A stretch of 6,894 bases of DNA. It comes from JACQNR01 sp049515175 (GTDB lineage Bacteria; Acidobacteriota; Terriglobia; UBA7540). The DNA lies in contig JBEKUI010000247.1 in assembly GCA_049515175.1 (NCBI GenBank), forward strand, positions 1 through 6,894, written 5' to 3'. Below, one piece after another: positions 1 to 6,773 of the stretch; positions within the stretch are counted from its first letter, which is position 1; each line of letters starts with the position of its first letter. The position numbers and the translations under genes are program-made. Under the pieces are notes generated by a model, which did no database searches, had not been told where the DNA came from, and worked only from the letters and a program-made list of their open reading frames with translations.

Positions 1-508
1 TCATGTGGGTGTCGTAGGGGCCGTAAAGTTCGAGATTCCCCACGGGCCAGGCGCCTCGCGAATTATAGCGGCCCGGCTTGATCACGGTAGGGTGATAGAA
101 AAGTTCGCGCTTGGCCAGCTTGTCGTAAGCTGACCAGATACGTCCGCCCAGTTCAGGGAGAAACTCCACTCGTAAGTACTCGTTCTCGAGGACCAGCGAT
201 TCATACTCGACGGGGATGGGCTTTTCGGTTCGAGATTCCAAATCCAGGCGCGTGTATGGGTAAAAGCCCATGTCCTCGATCGACTTGAACAAGGGCGCGA
301 CAGTCTCTGATCGGCTGAAAGTGTAGGTTGGCCAAACGCGCTTCCCATGCGTAAACTCGACGGCTGGCGACTCTCCCGCCAAACCCTCATGAATCCCAGT
401 TTGAAACAGAACAAGAAGGCACAGGGTAACAAGGCGTCGCAAGCGGAACCGTATGACACCGGCACGCCTGAAAACATAGCAGCAGAGTTTTCGAAAATGA
501 ATGGACAT
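1..508 (-). CDS. DUF5107 domain protein, exported, N-terminal part (runs off left edge)
   Basis: The reading frame is open from an ATG at 508-506 to the window edge, giving 169 codons with no stop. Residues 1-25 are Arg-rich, followed by a hydrophobic core at about 26-35 (LVTLCLLVLF) and a plausible signal-peptidase site near LAG-E at 43-46, so the protein is probably exported. The recognisable part is residues 100-169: EYESLVLENEYLRVEFLPEL, then GGRIW (121-125), a KREL-FYH stretch (133-139), VIKPGRY (142-148), RGAWPVGNLELYGPYDTH (151-168). This is the usual start of the DUF5107 domain, a family of unknown biochemistry often found beside glycoside hydrolases and frequently followed by TPR repeats; here the rest lies outside the window. 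The start is fixed by a strong AGGGGG six bases upstream. It is the third gene of a minus-strand operon, 59 bases after the Cache-like gene. The domain call is from memory of the family pattern; function is unknown. Confidence 0.85.
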   Translation of the reverse strand, partial: MSIHFRKLCCYVFRRAGVIRFRLRRLVTLCLLVLFQTGIHEGLAGESPAVEFTHGKRVWPTYTFSRSETVAPLFKSIEDMGFYPYTRLDLESRTEKPIPVEYESLVLENEYLRVEFLPELGGRIWSAYDKLAKRELFYHPTVIKPGRYNSRGAWPVGNLELYGPYDTHM

Positions 509-514
509 CAAGTT

Positions 515-520
515 CCCCCT
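515..520 (-). promoter_or_regulatory. Shine-Dalgarno site of the DUF5107 gene
   Basis: On the minus strand GAGGGGGAA lies just upstream of the ATG at 508, with the AGGGGG core six bases from it. It decides the start, because no other upstream start with such a site fits the DUF5107 frame. The nonamer GAGGGGGAA also precedes the plus-strand gene at 3517. Confidence 0.75.
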
Positions 521-567
521 CACGGCACCTCAGTTGAACTCGAAGCCTGATATCTCGGCCATTCACT

Positions 568-1152
568 TCACTTCACATTTTCATGCGCATCAATTTTCGC
601 ACGGGTGACAGATTCGAGGACGCCTACGATTTCGCCCAGGCTGCTATAAACTGGGGCCAGAACGGAAATCCAGCCGGGTTTCTCAGTAACCGTGACGCGT
701 TGGCCGGTCTTCAACACGCTCTCCATCTGGGGAATCGTGTCCTGGTAGATCGCTCCCCAAGCCCAGAATTGACTCATTTCGTTTTTGTTCCTGACCACCA
801 TCTGAATCTTCCCGGGATGCGCTTCGATGGGCATCCAAAGATTGACGTCAGAGGGGAACGTCACCAAATGCGAAAGCCGAATCAGCGTCTTCTTGGTGGC
901 ATTAAAGGCTGCATCGTCCACGTCGTAGTTATCTCCCGCGACAAATTGGTCGCGCGGATCAACGGCGAACATCAACTCTTTCGCTCGCCGGGTCACAATC
1001 CTCAGGCAGACGTCACCATCCACCATGACGCTGCCCACTCGGGCGACCGCGTCCAGGTCTTGCCGCATCTTCCCCGTGATTTCCGAGTTGACCTGTGCGC
1101 TACCCGGCAAAGCCAGCGCGAGAGTGAGGGCCAAAAGGTAGAAAGCTTTCAT
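568..1152 (-). CDS. Small secreted Cache-like domain protein
   Basis: A 194-residue protein. It begins with a clear Sec signal peptide (K2, hydrophobic core about 4-15, likely cut after PGSA at 16-19). The mature part of about 175 residues has no further membrane segment and no output domain. Residues about 158-180 (WISVLAPVY, then GEIVGVLE) resemble the last strands of Cache/PAS-type extracytoplasmic sensor folds, where a central sheet binds a small ligand such as an organic or amino acid. The helical first half (MRQDLDAVAR) fits the long N-terminal helix of such domains. There is a single cysteine, so no disulfide. The start ATG overlaps the stop of the upstream gene (ATGA), and GGAGG lies four bases before it, inside that gene's last codons, so translation is probably coupled. 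The Cache call rests on pattern only and is tentative; a generic conserved secreted protein is the alternative. That it is a real gene is well supported by signal peptide, ribosome site and overlap. Confidence 0.82.
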   Translation of the reverse strand: MKAFYLLALTLALALPGSAQVNSEITGKMRQDLDAVARVGSVMVDGDVCLRIVTRRAKELMFAVDPRDQFVAGDNYDVDDAAFNATKKTLIRLSHLVTFPSDVNLWMPIEAHPGKIQMVVRNKNEMSQFWAWGAIYQDTIPQMESVLKTGQRVTVTEKPGWISVLAPVYSSLGEIVGVLESVTRAKIDAHENVK

Positions 1153-2999
1153 CTCGCCTCCGATGCAAGCATGAGCACATACTCATGAACGTTGTTCCAC
1201 GCGGCGGCATTGAGGTGGGAAACAATCTTCTCCGTGGGCTGCACCCCGTCATCAATGCCAGACCCGCGCCACTGGTCGGATGGCAGGTCCGCCATGGCGG
1301 GTCGTACATTCCACCAATCGTCCGGGCGGGAATTGTTGTACCGGCGCGCTGCTTCGGCCTTCAGTGTATCGATCGACTGGTGTTGCTTGAAACTGTCGAG
1401 CAGCGCGAGATCCTGCAGGCAATTGCGCTGTAGCTTTAGCCGAATGCTGGGAATCGGTTCGTTGATGCCAAAACGTTCACCGGAGTATACCAGCGCGGTA
1501 CCTCCGCCATCAAAATGAAACCAGGGGTCTTCGCCCGGACTCACTGTGAGCCAGTGGACGAAACCATTCACGCCCCATAGCCAGGCGCGGAACGGGAATT
1601 GCGAGATAGCCGAAGAAACTTCCGCCACATGGGGTGGCCCGCCGTAATACCAGACGATATCGCCCCGGTCGCGAAGCGTCCTCGGGGCTTCCTTGTACCA
1701 ACTCAGAATGGAGCCCGCGCACACCCACATATTCAAGACTCCACCGAGCGCCTTGAACTGCTGCTCCATGTCCCAACTGACGTCGGCCCTGAATACAAAG
1801 TGCACGGGACTGTCGGGGGGCAGGGCTTCCTTCAGCAACCGCCCGTAAGTGGAGAAGTACTGGAGGTCCTTCGGGAATCGCACCTCGTCGCCATCCCAAG
1901 GAAAACCCTTGTAGCGCTTCTTGTGGTTGAAAAAGACTTCGAAATGCGTCCCCGTCCAGCCCTTCTCGCGGAAATGGCGCTCCATTTCTGACACCACATT
2001 CACGAATTCCGTTTCGTAGCCGGGCTCTCCCCAGAATTCATAGGAGGCCGGCCACTCCGGATTAATGGGTAAATAGACAAAAGGAATCGGGCGCGGGCCG
2101 CGGCGGGTTCCTGAAAACGCCGTACCATTGAACAAGGGACCGTAATGACGATCGTAAAGGGTCCAGTTCGCGATGTGCTTGTTCCGACCGGAACCTTCCA
2201 CTACAGGGGCAAATTCCGGACCCACTTTTCCAGAGTGGCCGTATCCGAGTTGGTGGAATATCCCGCGGTGCTCGTAGAAGATTCGATGATAAGCATGGAT
2301 AAAACCGAAAAATTCGTCGCTCTCAAACCAATTACCAGGGTAGCTCCGGTAGGATGCTCCAAACTGCTCGGCCAGCCAGGAACTTCCGTAGGAATTGTGA
2401 TCGACAGTAACCACATCTTCATTGGGGATGACCCCCGGAAGAACTCTGAGCTGAATGGAGAGCGAGACGCTGCCCGCGATGGAGCGTAGCCACAATCTAC
2501 CCGCGAGCGTCTCGGGTTTCGCGTCGGAGGGGATGTAAACATCAACCCAGAACGCTTGCGCAGTCTGCTGCGGAATGCGATTGTCGGGCTCCGGCAGGCG
2601 CGAGCTATAGTATAGGCTCTGGCCAATGGGAATCAGGGCATCGGGGTAATAACGCTTGTCGGATTCCGTGAAGTGATACCACTCTCGAAACGCATCGGTT
2701 CGAACTTTCTTCGCGGGATCGATGATCACAAGGCCCCACGTGTACGGGCCCGGCTTGGGAATCTCGACGACGACCTGGAAGGAAACATATCCACCCCTCA
2801 AACCCGTCAGCAAGACTCTGTGTCCCGAAGCCGACAAGGAGGATCGCAGGTTGGCGGCGTTCTGGTCGCGAACGACAATGCCCCCAAATGGGTCGGGGCG
2901 AAGGAATGCAGGCAGCACCTCCAGGCTGGCACCCGCCAACAGAGGCCCCGGAAAGAGAACCAAAATCAATAAAATCACTTGCAGCATGAGTCTGTGCAT
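1149..2999 (-). CDS. DUF4091 / GH123-like secreted glycoside hydrolase-type protein
   Basis: A 616-residue protein. Residues 1-24 are a Sec signal peptide (hydrophobic core about 4-21, AGA at 22-24 then S). Residues about 25-190 look like the beta-sandwich domain that precedes the barrel in DUF4091/GH123 proteins. The rest is the barrel, ending in the diagnostic DUF4091 block: WYYGGPP (450-456), FRAWLWGVNGFVHW (470-483), DPWFHFDGGGTALVYSG (491-507) and EPIPSIRLKLQRN (514 on). GH123 enzymes are exo-acting N-acetyl-beta-galactosaminidases using an adjacent Asp-Glu pair after a barrel strand, usually DEP. Here the corresponding strand (HFEVFFNHKK, 352-361) ends in Asn-His-Lys, with a DGDE at 369-372 a few residues later, so activity and substrate cannot be assumed. 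The start at 2999 has AGGA eight bases upstream; ATG at 2987 lacks such a site. It is the first gene of the operon and is divergent from the GH42-like gene. Family assignment is fairly sure; the reaction is not. Confidence 0.88.
   Translation of the reverse strand: MHRLMLQVILLILVLFPGPLLAGASLEVLPAFLRPDPFGGIVVRDQNAANLRSSLSASGHRVLLTGLRGGYVSFQVVVEIPKPGPYTWGLVIIDPAKKVRTDAFREWYHFTESDKRYYPDALIPIGQSLYYSSRLPEPDNRIPQQTAQAFWVDVYIPSDAKPETLAGRLWLRSIAGSVSLSIQLRVLPGVIPNEDVVTVDHNSYGSSWLAEQFGASYRSYPGNWFESDEFFGFIHAYHRIFYEHRGIFHQLGYGHSGKVGPEFAPVVEGSGRNKHIANWTLYDRHYGPLFNGTAFSGTRRGPRPIPFVYLPINPEWPASYEFWGEPGYETEFVNVVSEMERHFREKGWTGTHFEVFFNHKKRYKGFPWDGDEVRFPKDLQYFSTYGRLLKEALPPDSPVHFVFRADVSWDMEQQFKALGGVLNMWVCAGSILSWYKEAPRTLRDRGDIVWYYGGPPHVAEVSSAISQFPFRAWLWGVNGFVHWLTVSPGEDPWFHFDGGGTALVYSGERFGINEPIPSIRLKLQRNCLQDLALLDSFKQHQSIDTLKAEAARRYNNSRPDDWWNVRPAMADLPSDQWRGSGIDDGVQPTEKIVSHLNAAAWNNVHEYVLMLASEAR
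1157..1161 (-). promoter_or_regulatory. Shine-Dalgarno site of the Cache-like gene
   Basis: GGAGG on the minus strand, four bases before the ATG at 1152, embedded in the last codons of the upstream DUF4091 gene. Together with the ATGA stop/start overlap it supports termination-reinitiation coupling of the two genes. Confidence 0.75.
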
Positions 3000-3093
3000 C
3001 AGTTTGGTCCTGTTGATCGAGGGTTCAAAAATGGGCGAACAGGAAATCTCAGGATGAATGACGCTTGTGATTGGCGCCCGGCCATGCGCCGCA

Positions 3094-3112
3094 GCGATGT
3101 CGATGACATCGC
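3094..3112. promoter_or_regulatory. Perfect 8+8 palindrome, candidate operator
   Basis: GCGATGTC (3094-3101), spacer GAT, GACATCGC (3105-3112): the arms are exactly complementary. It lies 95 bases upstream of the leftward gene's start codon. The short odd spacer is typical of sites for dimeric regulators (core TGTC-GAT-GACA) but would also make a tight three-base-loop hairpin if transcribed. No regulator is encoded in the window to match it with. Confidence 0.5.
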
Positions 3113-3162
3113 CAGATGCCCCATTCGCTGGGAGCCAGGGCCGCGGAGCTCAACACAGTCAT

Positions 3163-3204
3163 GGACAGGCATGAGGTTGTGATGAGCCCCTCTCACGCCT
3201 GTCC
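3163..3204. repeat. Long inverted repeat / stem-loop
   Basis: Left arm GGACAGGCATGAG (3163-3175) and right arm CTCACGCCTGTCC (3192-3204) are complementary at 12 of 13 positions with a 16-base loop; the one mismatch is A opposite C. There is no T-run on either side, so it is unlikely to be an intrinsic terminator. It may be an operator pair, a structured leader of the leftward transcript, or a repeat unit present elsewhere in the genome. Confidence 0.5.
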
Positions 3205-3284
3205 GGCGACGGGATCGGGCGCGCCTGCCAGGTGTTGCGTCGTGGTCCATCTGAGGTAATGGCCCTCCCGTCCGATAATTCTCT

Positions 3285-3313
3285 TTGACAATCGAAACCG
3301 AGCATACTAAAAG
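3285..3313 (+). promoter_or_regulatory. Candidate sigma-70-type promoter for the GH42-like gene
   Basis: A perfect -35 hexamer TTGACA (3285-3290) is followed after 17 bases by TAAAAG (3308-3313), which matches four of six bases of the -10 consensus. The surrounding stretch is more AT-rich than the flanks. It would give a 5' leader of roughly 195 bases before the ATG at 3517. This rests on sequence match only. Confidence 0.35.
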
Positions 3314-3503
3314 GAAACGGCAAAGAAAACTGTGTTCAGGAACGGCCCTGGTTAAGAAGAGCGTCCCAGTTCCTCATCCATACTCGACGCGGAACGAGGT
3401 TAGAGCAGAAGTTCACAGGATTGGGGGAAATGCAAGCGCCGTCCGCTGGCTGTGCCCCTACCCATTTCAATGACCGGGTCCTCGCGCCCGCAATCGAACT
3501 CTA

Positions 3504-3510
3504 GAGGGGG
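3504..3510 (+). promoter_or_regulatory. Shine-Dalgarno site of the GH42-like gene
   Basis: GAGGGGG ends six bases before the ATG at 3517, within GAGGGGGAA, the same nonamer as before the DUF5107 gene. It supports the chosen start, which also places the twin-arginine motif at the N-terminus. Confidence 0.75.
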
Positions 3511-3516
3511 AAACAT

Positions 3517-6500
3517 ATGGACCGGGATCGAATTCCTTCACGACGAGCCTTCTTGCGAGCAGCCTTGGCAACACCCATCGCAGGAGCCATCGCGGGAAGT
3601 TATCCGGGGACGGCTGCTCAAGAAAGGCTTGCCAGCCGCGCCAGTTCCGTGGTCGCTCAGGTTATCCTCGACTACGAACTCTACGATTACGGCGGCGTCC
3701 TGAATGGCCGGGTCCACTTTCGCCTTGCCGCGCCTGGGCCGGTAGTCGTCCGATGGATGGATAGCTTTGGCCGGATCGTTCAAGAGGCGGAATGTCAGCC
3801 TTCCACTTCCGGCGTCGCCCGGCAGACCTTCTCATTCGAATTGGAACGCGGCTTCACTTATCGCAATTGGATCCGAGCCTGGGTGGATGGCGTTGAGCAG
3901 TCCACCGGAGCACAGTTTCTGCTTTCGCCCCCTCCCAAGCCTTGGGACGATTTCCACGTCATCAGTTGGGCGCACTACCCCGACGGGTTTTATGATCTTT
4001 TGCGGAAAGTGGGAGTGGACGGAACAATCGCCTATCGCGACGGTGATTTCGACAACGTACTCGACAACAATTTCAATTTCTACTCCGAGCAGCTGGCGTG
4101 GGAGGTCTTCGCCATCTATCACAAGGATCAACCCCTGTGGAGGGGCTTGCTGAATCAAATCGTGTCCGATCGAAACAACCTGGATCTTTGGATCCGGCAG
4201 CCCTGCGTCAACGACCCCAAGACCGACGAATACGTTCAGGATCACCTGAGAGGTTATGTGCGCAGTCACCGTGCCTTCCGGCCGCTCTTCTATAACATCG
4301 CCGACGAACTCGGCCAGGGGGACCAGATTCGCCCCAATGACTTCTGCCACTCGACTTTCTGCACGCTCAAGTTCGCGCAGTATCTGCGGCACCTCTATGG
4401 CACTGTGGGGGCGGTGGCTAAGGAGTGGGCCTCCAGCGAGCAAACCCGGTGGGATGACGAGAGCCTGCACAACGGGTCGCCGTGGGCCAAGAGCAACTTG
4501 ATGGTGAATCTGACGACCACCGACCGGGCTTTCGACGCGGTCGCAGTTGCCGCCTTTCAGGCCAAGTACGGCGGCCTTGCGGGCCTGAACAAGGAATGGG
4601 GCACCCATTTCCCTGCCCCAGTCTCAATCACATCTGACCATGAGCAATGGGCCCCTCTCTTGGCGGTCGTAAGTGAGACCAGGTCAATTCCGGAACTGAC
4701 GGAGAAGACGCTGAATGAAAAGCTAGGACCGATCGAAACAGCGAACGAGCGCTGGGGAACTCACACGGGCTGGGGAGCAACTCAAAGGCCGGCCGGTTTC
4801 AAATCCTGGACGGAAGTCATCACCTTCCTCAATCGGTTTTACCGCGAGCTCTCGCAAGTTCGTTCGACCGAGGGGTGGAATGTTTCGCCCTGGTGCGACT
4901 TCCGTAATTTCATGGACGCGACCTTCGCGGACGCAATCGGACGTGCCCGCGCGGTGTGTAAAGCTGAGGATCCGCACGCCCGTTGCGCCACCGAAGGCGG
5001 GCAAGCGCCGTTTGCGTTCGGTTGGTACAACTACGAGAATGTCGTCAAGGTTGTGGACGTCATCGAACCATATAACATCGGCAACAATGTGGAAGTCATC
5101 CGCTCTCTAAACCCTGCCGTCATCATGGTTTCCACCCACGGTTACCAACACAAACCCGGCAAGCCATTGACTGATGAGGACCACGTCTATCAAAAGCGCG
5201 CGCCACAGCCCATTTGGTGGGGATTGTTCCACCATCATCGCGGATCGTTGATCTGGGATGCTAACCTTCCTGAGTACCAGTTTGTAGACCAGCAGACTCG
5301 GGAGCTGACGCCTTCGGCGATGACATTTTCGGACGCTTTCAACGAACTCCATGAGGGTATCGGCAAACTGATCATCAATAGCCGGCGATTGCACGACGGC
5401 ATCGCGATCCATTTTTCTCAACCCTCGATGCAGGTCCACTGGCTGCTCGACAATGTCGCCAACGCCCGGAATTGGATGTTAAAGAGTGGGGGGGACCGGC
5501 ATAGTCACTTTACCGGGGTACGCAACAGTTGGACCAAGCTCATCGAAGATCTCGGCCTGCAGTATGAATTTGTGGGCCGAGAAAAGATCGAGGAAGGAAT
5601 TCTTGCTGGCGGTGAGTATGGCGTCCTCATCATGCCGCAATCGGTGGCAGTCAGTGAACGGGAGGTGGAGCAGATCCGCCAATTCGTGCGCGCCGGCGGC
5701 ATGCTCGTCGCAGATTACCGGACCGCGACCATGAACGAGCACGGACGCGACCTGGGCCGCGGGCAACTTGACGATGTGTTCGGCATCGCGCACGCGAAAG
5801 GTCAGGCGAAAGGACCCGCCGTAATCGGCCTTGAGAGTGGCCCCTCGCTGCCCCTGCAGGGCAAAAAGCTCAACCTGAATATCGGTGATGAGACGATCCG
5901 TACGACCTCTGGCAAAGCGTTCGCCCAGAGTGGCCAGGCCCCTCTCATTATTGTGAACAGTTTCGGCCAAGGAAAGGCCGTCTTTCTAAACCTTGAAATT
6001 TCAACCTATCCGTTCGACCGGCTGCAAGCCGACTCATCTTCGAGCTTGCCGGAGCTGATGGCAGGTGTCTTCGGTCTCGCGCGGATTGAACCGCAGGTTC
6101 GGGTTCTGGATACGGCCGGCAAAAGGTTACCCGGAACAGAAATCGTTCGCTTTGCGAATGGCGCCTATGAGCACGTGGCCATCTTTCGCAACCCTCAAAC
6201 GGACGATGGAGGTTGGGGAGACCTTCCAACCTTGCCGGAGCGTGGATGGGCGGGAGAAATCGATAACTCTCTTCTCGAGAAGCCGGCTCAGATCACCATC
6301 GCGTGGCCCGCAGCCATGCCGACCTACGATATCCGAGGGAAACGGGATTTCGGCGAGGTGGCCAAGGTTCAGATGGTTCTTGATCCCTGGAGTCCGCTCG
6401 TCTTCACGCGCACTCCCAACCCGATTCCTGAACTTCGAGTTGGAGCTCCCGAGCAGGTCCAGGCGGTTGCCCCACTCGCGGTCACGCTCGGGACGAAAGC

Positions 6501-6720
6501 GCCCCTGCCGCAGGGGACCTTCAGAATTGTTCGACTGGAGCTCGTCGCACCGGAAGGTTACCCCAGTGAACTTTATTCCCGAAACGTGCGAGTTGAGTCG
6601 ACATCACATGTCGAACGTGTCCACCTCGCTTACAACGACCCCGACGGACAGTGGCGCGTAGTTGCTCACGACCTTGTTTCGGGTCGCGCCGTGGAGGCGT
6701 CGTTCACCCTTCATGCATAG
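3517..6720 (+). CDS. Tat-exported GH42-like glycoside hydrolase (putative beta-galactosidase family), multidomain
   Basis: A 1067-residue protein. It starts with a textbook twin-arginine signal (SRRAFLRAA at 8-16, hydrophobic stretch to about 28, likely cut near GTAA at 31-34), so it is exported folded. Residues about 45-135 look like a beta-sandwich. A GH42-like barrel follows: YNIADELG (259-266) with E264 as likely acid/base, and ATEGGQAP with E493 as likely nucleophile. The GH42 trimerisation-type (flavodoxin-like) domain is clear: YGVLIMPQSVAVS (from 701), GGMLVADY (727-734), NEHGR (740-744) and SFGQGKAVFLNLE (815-827). The C-terminal ~100 residues look Ig-like. GH42 enzymes remove beta-galactosyl or related sugars; the substrate here is unknown. 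It is longer than typical GH42 proteins (roughly 650-700 residues), and the barrel carries three copies of a YG-x-LN-x-WGT-type motif. The residue before E264 is Asp where GH42 usually has Asn. Divergent from the DUF4091 operon. Fold assignment is firm; exact family and substrate are not. Confidence 0.9.
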   Translation: MDRDRIPSRRAFLRAALATPIAGAIAGSYPGTAAQERLASRASSVVAQVILDYELYDYGGVLNGRVHFRLAAPGPVVVRWMDSFGRIVQEAECQPSTSGVARQTFSFELERGFTYRNWIRAWVDGVEQSTGAQFLLSPPPKPWDDFHVISWAHYPDGFYDLLRKVGVDGTIAYRDGDFDNVLDNNFNFYSEQLAWEVFAIYHKDQPLWRGLLNQIVSDRNNLDLWIRQPCVNDPKTDEYVQDHLRGYVRSHRAFRPLFYNIADELGQGDQIRPNDFCHSTFCTLKFAQYLRHLYGTVGAVAKEWASSEQTRWDDESLHNGSPWAKSNLMVNLTTTDRAFDAVAVAAFQAKYGGLAGLNKEWGTHFPAPVSITSDHEQWAPLLAVVSETRSIPELTEKTLNEKLGPIETANERWGTHTGWGATQRPAGFKSWTEVITFLNRFYRELSQVRSTEGWNVSPWCDFRNFMDATFADAIGRARAVCKAEDPHARCATEGGQAPFAFGWYNYENVVKVVDVIEPYNIGNNVEVIRSLNPAVIMVSTHGYQHKPGKPLTDEDHVYQKRAPQPIWWGLFHHHRGSLIWDANLPEYQFVDQQTRELTPSAMTFSDAFNELHEGIGKLIINSRRLHDGIAIHFSQPSMQVHWLLDNVANARNWMLKSGGDRHSHFTGVRNSWTKLIEDLGLQYEFVGREKIEEGILAGGEYGVLIMPQSVAVSEREVEQIRQFVRAGGMLVADYRTATMNEHGRDLGRGQLDDVFGIAHAKGQAKGPAVIGLESGPSLPLQGKKLNLNIGDETIRTTSGKAFAQSGQAPLIIVNSFGQGKAVFLNLEISTYPFDRLQADSSSSLPELMAGVFGLARIEPQVRVLDTAGKRLPGTEIVRFANGAYEHVAIFRNPQTDDGGWGDLPTLPERGWAGEIDNSLLEKPAQITIAWPAAMPTYDIRGKRDFGEVAKVQMVLDPWSPLVFTRTPNPIPELRVGAPEQVQAVAPLAVTLGTKAPLPQGTFRIVRLELVAPEGYPSELYSRNVRVESTSHVERVHLAYNDPDGQWRVVAHDLVSGRAVEASFTLHA

Positions 6721-6773
6721 CAATCATGCGATGGTCTCTCGCCAGGCCGCGCGCGACACGATTTGGCTGGAGA
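6721..6773. other. Short 3' intergenic stretch, no terminator seen
   Basis: Fifty-three bases follow the TAG of the GH42-like gene before a possible convergent gene end at 6774. No GC-rich hairpin followed by a T-run is visible, so transcription termination here is not explained by an intrinsic terminator. Confidence 0.5.

Larger units (their letters stand above)
3000..3516. other. 517-base divergent intergenic region, regulatory
   Basis: It lies between the start codons of two divergent genes, so promoters for both should be here. Short open frames in it show no domain, no good ribosome site and no signal peptide. It holds two clear inverted repeats (3094-3112 and 3163-3204) and a rightward sigma-70-like promoter candidate (3285-3313). 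No convincing promoter was found for the leftward operon, and no tRNA or known riboswitch pattern is visible. Confidence 0.7.

Noticed and set aside
82..477. A 131-codon minus-strand open frame with an ATG at 477
   Set aside because: It overlaps the DUF5107 gene in another frame. The other frame has a ribosome site, a signal peptide and a clear DUF5107 pattern, whereas this one is Ser/Arg/Trp-rich with no family pattern.
583..1188. A 201-codon plus-strand open frame
   Set aside because: It is antisense to the Cache-like gene, has no signal peptide or recognisable motif, and is His/Arg/Asp-rich as expected of an antisense shadow in GC-rich DNA.
2145..2489. A 114-codon plus-strand open frame antisense to the DUF4091 gene
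   Set aside because: No motif or ribosome site, and the minus-strand frame across it has continuous DUF4091-type sequence.
3338..3374. Inverted repeat AGGAAC ... GTTCCT
   Set aside because: Only six paired bases around a 25-base loop; expected by chance in a region this size.
3285..3473. A 62-codon plus-strand open frame in the intergenic region
   Set aside because: Its TTG start is the -35-like TTGACA itself, there is no ribosome site, and the translation is basic with no recognisable pattern.
3832..4608. A 258-codon minus-strand open frame
   Set aside because: It lies wholly antisense within the GH42-like gene's barrel region, has no good ribosome site or domain, and its composition mirrors the sense strand.
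6065..6661. A 198-codon plus-strand open frame in another frame of the GH42-like gene
   Set aside because: Ser/Arg/Pro-rich out-of-frame translation inside a well-supported gene; no sign that the main frame is broken here.
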